Below are positions 21,604 through 30,095 of a stretch of DNA of 39,554 bases, piece by piece (positions within the stretch are counted from its first letter, which is position 1; the number at the start of each line of letters is the position of its first letter). The notes beneath the pieces were generated by a model. It was not told the DNA's origin and did not search any database. It saw nothing but the letters and a program-made list of their open reading frames with translations. The stretch lies in contig JAEVYS010000030.1 of assembly GCA_023392635.1 (NCBI GenBank), positions 1 through 39,554 of the forward strand, in the 5' to 3' direction. Made by a program: the position numbers and the translations under genes. The DNA comes from Actinomycetes bacterium. Lineage in GTDB: Bacteria > Actinomycetota > Actinomycetes > Propionibacteriales > Propionibacteriaceae.

Positions 21604-24018
21604 ATGACGATGGCCGCTTCGACCGAACCCGGGCTCACCGCCGAGGAGGTCGCCGACCGGATCGCCCGCGGACTGGTCAACGAACTGCCGCCGCGCTCGG
21701 GCCGCACCACCGGGGACATCGTCAGGGCGAACGTGTTCACGCGCATCAACTTCCTGCTGATGGCGCTGTTCATCCTCGTGCTCTCCACCGGGTCGATCGT
21801 CAACGCCCTGTTCGGCTTCCTGATCATCATCAACTCCGGCATCGGCATCGTGCAGGAACTGCGTGCCAAGCGGACGCTGGACAACCTCGCGGTCGTCGGG
21901 GAGGGCAAGCCGATGGTCCGTCGCGGCGGCATCGCCCGTCCACTCCCGCGCGAGGAGGTCGTGCTCGACGACCTGATCGAGATCGGCCCCGGCGACCAGG
22001 TGATCGTCGACGGCGAGGTGGTCGAGGCCTCCTATCTCGAGGTGGACGAGTCGCTGCTCACCGGCGAGTCCGACCCCCAGCTGAAGGAGCCGGGGGACGC
22101 CGTGATGTCCGGCAGCTTCGTCGTCGCCGGCGTCGGCGCCTTCCGTGCCACCAAGGTCGGGCTCGACTCCTACGCCGCACAGCTTACGCTCGAGGCGAGC
22201 AAGTTCTCGCTGGTGAAGTCCGAGCTGCAGACTGGCATCAACAAGATCCTCCGACTGATCACGTGGCTGCTCATCCCGGTGGGCCTCGCCACGATCTGGG
22301 TGCAGTGGAACCAGGACGGCACCTGGCAGGACAAGATCCTGGCCACGGGCGGTGCGCTGGTGCCGATGGTGCCCGAGGGGCTCGTGCTGCTGACGTCGCT
22401 GGCCTTCGCTGTCGGCGTGGTGCGGCTGGGCCAGCGCAACGTACTGGTGCAGGAACTCCCGGCCATCGAGGGCCTGGCCCGGGTCGACGTCGTCTGTGCG
22501 GACAAGACCGGCACCCTCACCGAGAACGGCCTGGCCTTCGGCGACCTCGAACTGCTCGACGCCGAGGACCAACGGGCCCGGGAGGTCCTGTCCCAGCTCG
22601 CCGGCGCCGACCCGCGTCCCAACGCCTCGGTCCAGGCGCTGGCGCACTCCCTCCCGCTCACCACCGGCACCTGGACGGTCACCGCGATGGCGCCCTTCAC
22701 ATCGGCCAGGAAGTGGTCGGGCATGTCGTTCGGGGACGAGGGCAACTGGGTGCTCGGTGCCCCCGACGTCCTGGCCGCGGCCGACAGCGTCGCAGCGACG
22801 CGGGCCGAACAGGTCGGCTCGACCGGACGCCGGGTGCTGCTGCTGGGCGAGTCCGACCGTGCCGTGGACGCCCCCGACGCTCCCGGCACCGTCTCTCCCC
22901 GCGCCCTGGTCGTGCTCGAGCAGAAGGTACGTCCCGAGGCTCGCGACACCCTCGCGTTCTTCGCCGAGCAGGGCGTGGCCGTCAAGGTCATCTCCGGCGA
23001 CAACGCCACCTCGGTGGGCGCGGTCACCGGCAGCCTCGGCGTCGACACCGGTGAGGTCGTGGACGCCCGCACGCTGCCCACGGACGCCGAGGCGTTCGCC
23101 GACCGGGTCCAGTCGGCCGGGGTCTTCGGCCGGGTCACCCCGCAGCAGAAGCGGATGATGGTCGCTGCGCTCCAGTCGAAGGGTCACAACGTCGCGATGA
23201 CCGGTGACGGCGTCAACGACGTCCTCGCCATCAAGGACTCCGACCTCGGCGTCGCGATGGGGAGCGGTGCGGCCGCAACGCGTTCGGTGGCGCAGCTCGT
23301 GCTGCTGGACGACAGCTTCGCCACCCTGCCGCACGTCGTCGCCGAAGGGCGCCGGGTCATCGGCAACATCGAACGGGTCGCGAACTTCTTCCTCACCAAG
23401 ACGATGTACTCGATCATCCTCGCGCTGCTGGTGGCTGTGTGGGGCCTGCCGTTCCCGTTCGTGCCGATCCACATCTCGTTCGTGGGCTGGTTCACCATCG
23501 GGATCCCGGCCTCGATCCTGGCGCTCGCGCCGAACGCGGAGCGGGCCCGGCCGGGCTTCCTCAAGCGGGTGATGAGTTTCTCGATCCCCTCCGGCGTGGT
23601 CGTCGCAGTGACCACTTTCGTCTCCTACCTCACGGTCAAGCCGCCGGCCGGTTCCGACCCGGCGCTGGGCACCCAGGCGAGCACGGCGGCCCTCCTCACG
23701 CTCATGATCGGCGGCGCGTGGGTGATGGTCGCGACGGCCCGTCCCTACGAGTGGTGGAAGCTGCTGATGATCGCCGCGTGCGGCCTCGCCGCCTACCTGG
23801 TGATCTTCTGGTTGCCCTACCAGGTGCCCGGCTGGGTGCAGGCGTGGGCCTTCCTGAAGAGGTTCGACCCGCAGCTGGACCCGGGCAACGCGGGGATGAT
23901 GACGGCCGCCGCCTGGTGGGGTCTGGCCGCCGTGGTGCTCGTGGAGGCCATCTGGTGGATCTCCGGGCGCGTCGCCGGCGAGCGCCGCGTCCTCTTCGGG
24001 ACGCTCGCCGAGCGCTGA
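21604..24018 (+). CDS. ctpE: CtpE-like P-type cation-transporting ATPase
   Basis: An 804-residue P-type ATPase. The actuator motif LLTGES is at 151-156, the intramembrane PEGL at 257-260, the phosphorylated Asp300 in DKTGTLT, and TGDGVND near 535. About ten membrane spans can be drawn: two before the actuator domain, two around 220-275, and six after residue 590. It closely resembles M. tuberculosis CtpE in its opening segment (VRANVFTRINF) and throughout. CtpE is implicated in calcium uptake and envelope integrity. Heavy-metal-binding domains are absent. The start at 21604 is preferred: CAAGCT, a weak -10, is 6 nt upstream, and the N-terminus matches the family. The stop is 1 nt from the convergent AHSA1 gene. 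Confidence 0.85.
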   Translation: MTMAASTEPGLTAEEVADRIARGLVNELPPRSGRTTGDIVRANVFTRINFLLMALFILVLSTGSIVNALFGFLIIINSGIGIVQELRAKRTLDNLAVVGEGKPMVRRGGIARPLPREEVVLDDLIEIGPGDQVIVDGEVVEASYLEVDESLLTGESDPQLKEPGDAVMSGSFVVAGVGAFRATKVGLDSYAAQLTLEASKFSLVKSELQTGINKILRLITWLLIPVGLATIWVQWNQDGTWQDKILATGGALVPMVPEGLVLLTSLAFAVGVVRLGQRNVLVQELPAIEGLARVDVVCADKTGTLTENGLAFGDLELLDAEDQRAREVLSQLAGADPRPNASVQALAHSLPLTTGTWTVTAMAPFTSARKWSGMSFGDEGNWVLGAPDVLAAADSVAATRAEQVGSTGRRVLLLGESDRAVDAPDAPGTVSPRALVVLEQKVRPEARDTLAFFAEQGVAVKVISGDNATSVGAVTGSLGVDTGEVVDARTLPTDAEAFADRVQSAGVFGRVTPQQKRMMVAALQSKGHNVAMTGDGVNDVLAIKDSDLGVAMGSGAAATRSVAQLVLLDDSFATLPHVVAEGRRVIGNIERVANFFLTKTMYSIILALLVAVWGLPFPFVPIHISFVGWFTIGIPASILALAPNAERARPGFLKRVMSFSIPSGVVVAVTTFVSYLTVKPPAGSDPALGTQASTAALLTLMIGGAWVMVATARPYEWWKLLMIAACGLAAYLVIFWLPYQVPGWVQAWAFLKRFDPQLDPGNAGMMTAAAWWGLAAVVLVEAIWWISGRVAGERRVLFGTLAER

Positions 24019-24019
24019 C

Positions 24020-24946
24020 TCAGCCGACGGGGTCCACCGCGAAGTCGGCGCGCAGGATCTCCGCGTCCTCGGCGTCGGCGATCGGGACAGCCAGTGCCGC
24101 GGCCCAGGCTGCCCGCGCCTCCTGCTCGCGGCCCAGGGCCCGCAACGCCCTCGCCCGCGCCTCGTGGGCGTAGGCGAGGTCGAAGTCGATCAGTCCGTGC
24201 GCGGTGCACGTCTCCAGTGACCGGTCCGCCGCCCGGAGCGCGGCCTCCGGCTGCCCGGTGACCTGCAGCGCCCGCGAGACCAGGTAGTTCGCCCTCGATT
24301 CGTTCTCGGGTCGCTTGCCGCCGGCACGTTGCCAGTGGTACGCCGCCGCGTAGGCGGTGCGGACGAGGTCCTCGTCCCCGGCCCCGTCGCGCTCGACGGC
24401 CAGCAGCTCGAACGCGGCGTTGTTGGCCTCGACGCCCTGCCGGCGGTGCCAGTCGACCTCCGCGTCGTCGTTCGGCGCTCCACGCCGCGCGGGCGGCGGC
24501 AGCACACGGCCCGTCTCCAGCAGGGTCTTCAACCCGTCCAGGATCCACACCCAACCGTCCTTCACGTGCGCCCAGGTGAGAGGGCTCAGCGCGAGGTCAC
24601 CGTGCACCAGCCGGACGCGGGTGAGCCCGTCACCGGCGGCTTCGACCGTCCATTCGACCCGACCGGGCGGTTCGGCACCCAGCGCTGCGTCGTACAGGAT
24701 GTGCCAGGTCTGCACGAGACGCCCGGGCCGGCCTGCGCCCGGCGGCTCCATCACCTCGATGACGCCGTCGACCGCGTCCTCGCCGTCCGTCGTGCGGGTC
24801 AGGTAGCGCTGCCCGGCTTCCGGGGGAGTGACGAACCAGGTGCCGTGGAAGTACTTCCTCGTCCAGTCGGAGTCGGTGATCGCGGTCCACACCTGCTCCG
24901 GGGTGGCCGCGAGGTAGATCTGGTACACGTGGGCGGTGATCGCCAT
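24020..24946 (-). CDS. SRPBCC/AHSA1-domain protein fused to a TPR-like helical region
   Basis: A 308-residue protein. Residues 1-150 form an SRPBCC fold of the AHSA1 (activator of Hsp90 ATPase homologue) type: VYQIYLAATPEQVWTAITDS, RKYFHGTWFVTPPEAGQRYL and HVKDGWVWILDGLKTLLETG. This fold makes a hydrophobic ligand pocket. Residues about 165-308 are helical and Ala-rich, reading as two or three tetratricopeptide-like repeats (NYLVSRALQVTGQPEAALRA and AYAHEARARALRALGREQEA). AHSA1 genes are often paired with an ArsR-type repressor, as here (8 nt downstream). The TPR-like tail is not standard. The ligand or partner is unknown. Confidence 0.75.
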   Translation of the reverse strand: MAITAHVYQIYLAATPEQVWTAITDSDWTRKYFHGTWFVTPPEAGQRYLTRTTDGEDAVDGVIEVMEPPGAGRPGRLVQTWHILYDAALGAEPPGRVEWTVEAAGDGLTRVRLVHGDLALSPLTWAHVKDGWVWILDGLKTLLETGRVLPPPARRGAPNDDAEVDWHRRQGVEANNAAFELLAVERDGAGDEDLVRTAYAAAYHWQRAGGKRPENESRANYLVSRALQVTGQPEAALRAADRSLETCTAHGLIDFDLAYAHEARARALRALGREQEARAAWAAALAVPIADAEDAEILRADFAVDPVG

Positions 24947-24954
24947 GGCTGCTC

Positions 24955-25287
24955 CTACGCGGTCGCGTCGCTCGTGGAGAGGTGCTGCTCGAGCCCGACC
25001 AGAGCCGAGGTGAACCGGGCCGAGTACTTGCTGATCCAGCGGTTCGCGACCTGCTCGATCGGCACCGGGTTGAGGTAGTGGCGCTTCTCGCGCCCGGCGC
25101 GCACGGCGAGCACGAGGTCGGCGCGCTCGAGCACGGTGAGGTGCTTCATCACGGCGAAGCGGGTGAGGTCTTCGAATCGCTCGCAGAGCCGGCCGAGGGT
25201 CTGGCCGTCCTCGGCGAACAACGCGTCCAGGATCGCGCGCCGGGTCGGGTCGGCCAGCGCACGGAACACCCCGCCCGCATCGTCCAT
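24955..25287 (-). CDS. ArsR-family transcriptional repressor
   Basis: A 110-residue winged-helix regulator. GGVFRALADPTRRAILDALF at the N-terminus is the ArsR-family signature of the AHSA1-linked type, and the recognition helix lies around RFAVMKHLTVLERADLV. There is no metal-binding CxC motif, so it probably senses something other than arsenic or zinc. The ATG at 25287 lies 6 nt after a -10 box, giving a leaderless mRNA; the frame is open 12 codons further upstream, but that would run through the promoter. It precedes the AHSA1 gene in an apparent two-gene operon. A perfect palindrome in its own promoter suggests autorepression. Confidence 0.88.
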   Translation of the reverse strand: MDDAGGVFRALADPTRRAILDALFAEDGQTLGRLCERFEDLTRFAVMKHLTVLERADLVLAVRAGREKRHYLNPVPIEQVANRWISKYSARFTSALVGLEQHLSTSDATA

Positions 25288-25293
25288 GCGGGA

Positions 25294-25323
25294 AAAATAG
25301 GTGACCGAAAGGTCACATGTCAA
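25294..25323 (-). promoter_or_regulatory. ArsR-operon promoter with palindromic operator in the spacer
   Basis: On the minus strand, TTGACA (25323-25318), an 18-nt spacer and TATTTT (25299-25294), 6 nt before the ATG at 25287. The perfect inverted repeat GTGACC-GAAA-GGTCAC (25301-25316) fills the spacer exactly, where a bound dimer would block RNA polymerase. Confidence 0.7.
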
Positions 25324-25326
25324 GGG

Positions 25327-26391
25327 TCAGAGGCGGGCAGCGATCTCGTCGCCGACGACGGAGGTGGGACGGCTCGCCGCGCCCCGGGCGGCGATGTCGG
25401 CGTCCACCGCGGCTTCGATCCGCCGCGCGTCGTCCGTCCGCCCCAGGTGGTCGAGCAGGAGCGCCATCGAAAGAATGGTGGCGGTCGGGTCGGCGATGCC
25501 CTGGCCGGCGATGTCGGGCGCCGAACCGTGCACCGGCTCGAACATGGACGGGAACTCGCCGCTCGGGTTGATGTTGGCGCTGGCCGCCAGCCCGATGCCT
25601 CCGGTCACGGCCGCGGCCAGATCGGTGAGGATGTCGCCGAAGAGGTTGTCGGTGACCAGCACGTCGAAGCGCTGCGGATCCTGGACGAAGGCGATCGTCG
25701 CCGCATCCACGTGCAGGTAGTCGGTGGCGACATCGGGGTGCTCGGCAGCGACCTCGGTGAACAGCCGGTTCCACAATCCGCCGGCGTTCACCAGCACGTT
25801 GTGCTTGTGCACCATGGTCAGCTTCTTGCGACGCTTCTCGGCGCGCTCGAACGCGTCCCGGATCACCCTCTCGACCCCGTGGGCGGTGTTGATGCTCACC
25901 TCGGTGGCGACCTCGTGGTCGGTGCCGGCCCGGAAGGCGCCGCCGTTGCCGCAGTACAGCCCTTCGGTGCCCTCGCGCACCACGACGAAGTCGATCGGGC
26001 CCCGAGCAGTGACCTCGGGCGCCAGCGGGGTGGGCACCCCCGGGTAAAGCTTCGACGGGCGCAGGTTCACGTAGTGGTCGAAAGCGAAGCGCAGCTTGAG
26101 CAGCAGGCCACGCTCGAGCAGGCCGGAGGGAACCGCCTTCGAGCCGGGCGCCGCGCCCACCGCGCCGAGGATGATCGCCCGGCTCGCGGCCAGTTCGGCC
26201 ATGACGGCGTCGGGAAGCACCTCCCCTGTGCGCTGCCAGCGCTCTGCGCCCAGGTCGTGGTGGACGAAGTCGAACGCGTCGTCCCCGACCACGGCGGTCA
26301 GGACCTTCAGTCCTTCGGCGACCACTTCAGGGCCGATGCCGTCGCCGGCGATGACGGAGATGACGGGCTTGCCGGTCGCTGCTGCACTCAC
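25327..26391 (-). CDS. leuB: 3-isopropylmalate dehydrogenase
   Basis: A 354-residue NAD-dependent beta-decarboxylating dehydrogenase of leucine synthesis. It oxidises 3-isopropylmalate, and can also act on 3-methylmalate in the citramalate route to isoleucine. The opening ISVIAGDGIGPEVVAEGLKV, the substrate-binding LKLRFAFDHYVNLRPSKLYP with its arginines, and the metal/NAD-binding VTDNLFGDILTDLAAAVTGG and EPVHGSAPDIAGQGIADP are all present. The GTG at 26391 has TAGCCT 7 nt upstream (leaderless). It is divergent from ilvE across 68 bp. Confidence 0.93.
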   Translation of the reverse strand: MSAAATGKPVISVIAGDGIGPEVVAEGLKVLTAVVGDDAFDFVHHDLGAERWQRTGEVLPDAVMAELAASRAIILGAVGAAPGSKAVPSGLLERGLLLKLRFAFDHYVNLRPSKLYPGVPTPLAPEVTARGPIDFVVVREGTEGLYCGNGGAFRAGTDHEVATEVSINTAHGVERVIRDAFERAEKRRKKLTMVHKHNVLVNAGGLWNRLFTEVAAEHPDVATDYLHVDAATIAFVQDPQRFDVLVTDNLFGDILTDLAAAVTGGIGLAASANINPSGEFPSMFEPVHGSAPDIAGQGIADPTATILSMALLLDHLGRTDDARRIEAAVDADIAARGAASRPTSVVGDEIAARL

Positions 26392-26398
26392 CCGGGCG

Positions 26399-26453
26399 AG
26401 GCTAGCTGGCGCCCAAACACCGGACGAATCCGTCTCACCCGGCGCGATACCAT
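26399..26453. promoter_or_regulatory. Divergent leuB/ilvE promoter region
   Basis: TAGCCT on the minus strand (26404-26399) is 7 nt before the leuB GTG. TACCAT on the plus strand (26448-26453) is 6 nt before the ilvE ATG. With normal 17-nt spacers, the two -35 regions would overlap at about 26422-26430, so one bound protein could affect both genes. Confidence 0.4.
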
Positions 26454-26459
26454 GCCGCC

Positions 26460-27545
26460 ATGGCGCTGACCTTCCCGTTGCATCGCAACCCCGACCCGGC
26501 CCCTGACGACGTGGTGGCCGGGATTCTGGCCGATCCCGGCTTCGGGGACCACTTCACCGACCACATGGCGGTGGCGACCTGGACGAAGGACGGCGGGTGG
26601 GGCGCGGACGAGATCAAGCCGTACGGCCCGTTCCAGATGGACCCGGCCAGCGCGGTGCTCCACTACGCGCAGGAGGTGTTCGAGGGGCTGAAGGCGTACC
26701 GGCACGCCGACGGGTCGATCCACCTGTTCCGGCCGGAATCGAATGCGCACCGCTTCCAGAACTCGGCGGCGCGCCTCATGCTGCCCCAGTTGCCGGGCGA
26801 GGACTTCGTCCGGGCCTGCGCGGAACTGGTGCGCGCCGACGCCGCCTGGGTGCCCGCCTCCGAGGGGGAGCGGAGCCTCTACCTGCGCCCGTTCATGTTC
26901 GCCTCGGAGGTGTTCCTCGGCGTCCGCGCCGCGCAGACGGTCACGTTCAGCGTGATCGCGTCGCCGGCCGGCCCGTACTTCACCGGGGGGGTCAAGCCCG
27001 TGGACATCTGGATCACGGACACCTACGCCCGTGCCGGCGTGGGGGGCACGGGCGCGGCGAAGTGCGGCGGCAACTACGCCGCGTCCCTGATCGCGCAGTA
27101 CGAGGGCTACGACCACGGCTGCTCGCAGGTGCTGTTCATCGAGGCCGCCGACAAGGACCGTGTCGAGGAGCTCGGCGGCATGAACGTGTTCCTCGTCACC
27201 GCGGACGGGCGGCTGGTCACGCCCGCGCTGACCGGGACGATCCTGGAGGGCATCACCCGCGACTCGATCCTCACCGTCGCCGGCGACCTCGGCCTCGTGC
27301 CCGAGGAGCGCCGGATCACCCCGGACGAGCTCTTCGGCGGGCTGGCCGACGGCACCACGGTGGAGGCCTTCTCCTGCGGAACGGCCGCGGTCGTCACCCC
27401 CATCGGGGCGTTCAAGTCCACCCGGGGTGAGTGGCGACTGCCGCAGAACGGCTCACCGGCCACCATGGCGATCCGCAACGCGATCCTCGACATCCAGTAC
27501 GGGCGCGCCGCCGACGACCACGGCTGGATGCGCCGGATCGCCTGA
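26460..27545 (+). CDS. ilvE: Branched-chain amino acid aminotransferase
   Basis: A 361-residue fold-type IV PLP enzyme that transfers the amino group between glutamate and the keto acids of valine, leucine and isoleucine. The PLP lysine is in GVGGTGAAKCGGNYAASLIA near residue 200. Conserved blocks include YAQEVFEGLKAYRHADGSIH and RSLYLRPFMFASEVFLGVR, and TVEAFSCGTAAVVTPIG lies near the C-terminus. The length fits the actinobacterial class. It is leaderless by the -10 box at 26448. The 3' end meets the convergent patatin gene across a 24-bp hairpin. Confidence 0.95.
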   Translation: MALTFPLHRNPDPAPDDVVAGILADPGFGDHFTDHMAVATWTKDGGWGADEIKPYGPFQMDPASAVLHYAQEVFEGLKAYRHADGSIHLFRPESNAHRFQNSAARLMLPQLPGEDFVRACAELVRADAAWVPASEGERSLYLRPFMFASEVFLGVRAAQTVTFSVIASPAGPYFTGGVKPVDIWITDTYARAGVGGTGAAKCGGNYAASLIAQYEGYDHGCSQVLFIEAADKDRVEELGGMNVFLVTADGRLVTPALTGTILEGITRDSILTVAGDLGLVPEERRITPDELFGGLADGTTVEAFSCGTAAVVTPIGAFKSTRGEWRLPQNGSPATMAIRNAILDIQYGRAADDHGWMRRIA

Positions 27546-27546
27546 C

Positions 27547-27570
27547 GACCTCCCGCGCCCGCGGGGGGTT
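27547..27570. terminator. Hairpin between convergent ilvE and patatin genes
   Basis: GACCTCCCGC (27547-27556) pairs with GCGGGGGGTT (27561-27570) around the loop GCCC, allowing G-T pairs. It fills the whole gap between the two stop codons and may end both transcripts. The T-run is short. Confidence 0.5.
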
Positions 27571-29375
27571 CAGATCCGTGGCACCCGCCGGATCACTCCC
27601 ACCGGGGCCGGCTGGCCGGCCACGTCGTCCACCGCGGCCTCGCTCGGTGAGCCGTCGCTGCTGTCCAGTGCCCGGGCCAGCTCGTCGAGACGGCCGGTGA
27701 GGTCCGCGGCGAGCTCCCCGCCCGCGACCGAGAACCGGTAGCTGGGGGGATCGGCCATCAGCGCGTCCATCCCCTCGCGGCCACGGCGGTACGACTCCAT
27801 CCACAGCGGCAGGCCGGAGAGCAGTGCCCGGTAGCGCACCCAGCGGTGGTTGTCCCACCCGGTGGCGACCGGGTCGCGTTCGGGATACCTCGGCTCCGTG
27901 AACTGCGCGACCATGGTGGCGGCCGCCACCCGCCCGCGCTCGGCGAGACCCTTGATCGTTGCCGCGTCCATGAACAGGTTCAACCCGCCCTCCGCCCCGG
28001 ACTGCAGCACCCGGACGATCCGGTCACGGTAGCCGGGCAGGCTGAGCTGCGTTCCGTCCGGCCAGCTGCGCGCGGTGTCCACCGCTGCCACCGCGAACCC
28101 CGCGATCGCCCCCCACCCGGACAGCGGCACCTCCACCAGCTCGGGCAGCAGGCCGCTGCGGTTGTTCCGCGCGTACTCGATGTTGCGAGTCTGGTCGGCG
28201 CTGGGTTCCACGCCCTCGGGGAAGTCGCCGAGGTTGATGGCGAACGTCGGACGGCTCGGCAGCGCGGCGTCGAACAGTTGCACCGGGAAGTTGCTGCACA
28301 GGCCACCGTCGGTGAACCACACCTGCACGAAGCGGGGCGCGTCCTTGGCCCGGCGGTCGATCGCCCACAAGGGGATGGCGGAGATCAGCAGCGGGAAGCT
28401 CAGGGACAGCCGGGTGGCCACGATGACGGGCAGGTGCTCGGCCGCAGGGAGCCGGCGCAGGGGTGGGACGTGGGCCGCCGCTTCGGCCTCCTCCTGCTCC
28501 CACGCCCTGATGGCGGTGGCGCCGCCGTCGTCCGGACGGGCCGGGGGTGCAGCGAGCAGGGCGTCCATCACCGGGCGGGGGAACAGTCCCGCCCAGGTGG
28601 AGGGGTCGAAGAAGAAGCCCCCGGCCTCCCAGGGCAGTTCGTAGGGACGGGCCTGCGACAGGCAGGTACTGATCATGCGCAGGTCGATGTCGCGTCCCCG
28701 CAGCTGCCCGAAGGTGAGCGGGCGCTCGCCGGGCGCCAATCCGGCGAGATCGTCGAGCTGGTCGGAGAGCCAGTCGGTGAACCCCGGCCCGCTACCGGCA
28801 CTCGTCCCGCGGCAGATCCCGAACTGGTTGGCCGGCAGGTCCCGCGTCAGGGTCGCGCTGAGCCGCAGCAGGACCGCGACCAGCCAGCCGAGGACGGCCA
28901 GCAGCACTCCCAGGACGACGAAGAGGATCCGGGATGCGACCGGACCGCCCGCAATGCCGCCCCAGCCCGCGAGCAGGACGCCGGGGAGCAGGCCGAGCAC
29001 CGAGGCAGCCGGGTAGCCCCGGATCGCCGCGCCCAGCACGGCGAACACCCTGGCCGGGCCGGTGCTGCCCGGGCCCGGCTTGTCGTGGCCGGTGGCGGAC
29101 AGCATGAGGGGCAGCAGCGGCCTGGTTGCCGGCTGGGCCTGGAACAGGGCCGCCAGGCGTCCGTCCCCCAGCTGGCCGGGCACGGTGGCCAGGCGCTCGA
29201 AGCCGCCGGTGTCCCTGCCGAACTCGGCCGCGGCACCCAGCGCGGCGCCGATCGCGCCGGCGGACGCGCCGCCGAGGCTGTGCAGTCGATAGCTGCGGGA
29301 GAACTCCACCAGGGCGAGCGGGTACACCACCCCCGAGGTGATGCCGCCCTTCATCACGACATCGCATTCGCGCAT
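27570..29375 (-). CDS. Patatin-like phospholipase with membrane insertion
   Basis: A 601-residue patatin-fold lipid acyl hydrolase. The oxyanion loop KGGITSGVVYP is at 9-19, and the nucleophile Ser38 is in the GxSxG box GGASAGAIG. The catalytic Asp356 is in FTDGGLCSNFPVQLF. Between nucleophile and Asp there is a long insertion with two predicted membrane helices (about 123-145 and 149-170) in addition to cytosolic helices, so the enzyme is probably anchored in the membrane. The C-terminal third (about 370-600) is unassigned. Related large bacterial patatins are of unknown physiological role; phospholipid cleavage is expected from the motifs. No cyclase or sensor gene is adjacent that would make it a CBASS effector. 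Confidence 0.82.
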   Translation of the reverse strand: MRECDVVMKGGITSGVVYPLALVEFSRSYRLHSLGGASAGAIGAALGAAAEFGRDTGGFERLATVPGQLGDGRLAALFQAQPATRPLLPLMLSATGHDKPGPGSTGPARVFAVLGAAIRGYPAASVLGLLPGVLLAGWGGIAGGPVASRILFVVLGVLLAVLGWLVAVLLRLSATLTRDLPANQFGICRGTSAGSGPGFTDWLSDQLDDLAGLAPGERPLTFGQLRGRDIDLRMISTCLSQARPYELPWEAGGFFFDPSTWAGLFPRPVMDALLAAPPARPDDGGATAIRAWEQEEAEAAAHVPPLRRLPAAEHLPVIVATRLSLSFPLLISAIPLWAIDRRAKDAPRFVQVWFTDGGLCSNFPVQLFDAALPSRPTFAINLGDFPEGVEPSADQTRNIEYARNNRSGLLPELVEVPLSGWGAIAGFAVAAVDTARSWPDGTQLSLPGYRDRIVRVLQSGAEGGLNLFMDAATIKGLAERGRVAAATMVAQFTEPRYPERDPVATGWDNHRWVRYRALLSGLPLWMESYRRGREGMDALMADPPSYRFSVAGGELAADLTGRLDELARALDSSDGSPSEAAVDDVAGQPAPVGVIRRVPRI

Positions 29376-29438
29376 ACCCCAGCGTCCCGCCCCGGGCGGA
29401 TGGCCACAATGCGCGAAACCACCGACTGGCGCATTGGT

Positions 29439-29533
29439 GGCGCATCGGGGACGGTTCCTGATGCGTCAGCCTGACGCATCAGGAACCGTCCCCAATGCGC
29501 CGGCCTGACGCGTGAGGAACCGTCCCCGATCGT
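29439..29533. repeat. REP-like palindrome plus third half-copy, core ATCGGGGACGGTTCC
   Basis: Arms 29439-29469 and 29471-29501 pair over 31 bp with one mismatch around a single central C. A further direct copy of the right arm (29503-29533) follows after 1 nt, ending just before the tpx stop. The 15-nt core occurs at 29444-29458, inverted with one change at 29482-29496, and inverted at 29516-29530. It is shared with the palindrome at 4854-4923. It lies between tpx and the patatin gene, both on the minus strand. Confidence 0.8.
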
Positions 29534-30031
29534 TCAGCCGAGGGCAGCCAGGGCGGCCTCGTAGTCGGGCTCCTGGCTGATGTTGGGGACCTGCTCGGTG
29601 TAGAGCACCGTGCCGTCGGCATCGGCGACCACCACGGCGCGCGACAGCAGTCCGCGCATTCTGCCGTCGGTGAGGGTCACCCCGTAGTCGTGGCCGAAGT
29701 CCGAACGGAAGCTCGAGCCGGTGAGGACGTTCTCGATCCCCTCCGCCCCGCAGAACCGCGCCTGGGCGTACGGCAGGTCCTCCGACACGCACAGCACGAG
29801 GGTGTCGGACAGGCCCGCGGCCAGCTGGTTGAAGCGCCGGACGCTCATCGCGCAGGTGCCGGTGTCGAGGCTGGGAAAGATGTTCAGGACGAGCTTCCGT
29901 CCGGCCGCCACCTCGTTGGCGAAGTCGACCATGTCCGTGCCGGTCAGGGTGAACGGCGGCAGCGACGACCCGACGGCCGGCAGCTCACCGACGGTGTGCA
30001 CCTCGACCTCGCGGTGGAGAACGGTTGCCAT
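29534..30031 (-). CDS. tpx: Thiol peroxidase (2-Cys peroxiredoxin, Tpx type)
   Basis: A 165-residue atypical 2-Cys peroxiredoxin that reduces alkyl and hydrogen peroxides using thioredoxin. The peroxidatic Cys60 is in the signature FPSLDTGTCAMSVRRFN, and the resolving Cys94 is in YAQARFCGAEGIENV. The opening (VHTVGELPAVGSSLPPFTLT) is typical. The start at 30031 has a strong GGAAGGAGG Shine-Dalgarno; the same frame stays open far upstream only as an antisense artefact of cimA. Divergent from cimA. Confidence 0.95.
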   Translation of the reverse strand: MATVLHREVEVHTVGELPAVGSSLPPFTLTGTDMVDFANEVAAGRKLVLNIFPSLDTGTCAMSVRRFNQLAAGLSDTLVLCVSEDLPYAQARFCGAEGIENVLTGSSFRSDFGHDYGVTLTDGRMRGLLSRAVVVADADGTVLYTEQVPNISQEPDYEAALAALG

Positions 30032-30095
30032 TCGAGCCTCCTTCCGGGCCCGGGCGTCCGATTCTGGGACAGATCGTCTCAGGCCGTGAAACCTC

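Noticed and set aside
27570..29375. Patatin gene as effector of a CBASS-type defence system
   Set aside because: No CD-NTase, E1/E2 or other defence gene is adjacent, and the membrane insertion differs from CapV proteins.
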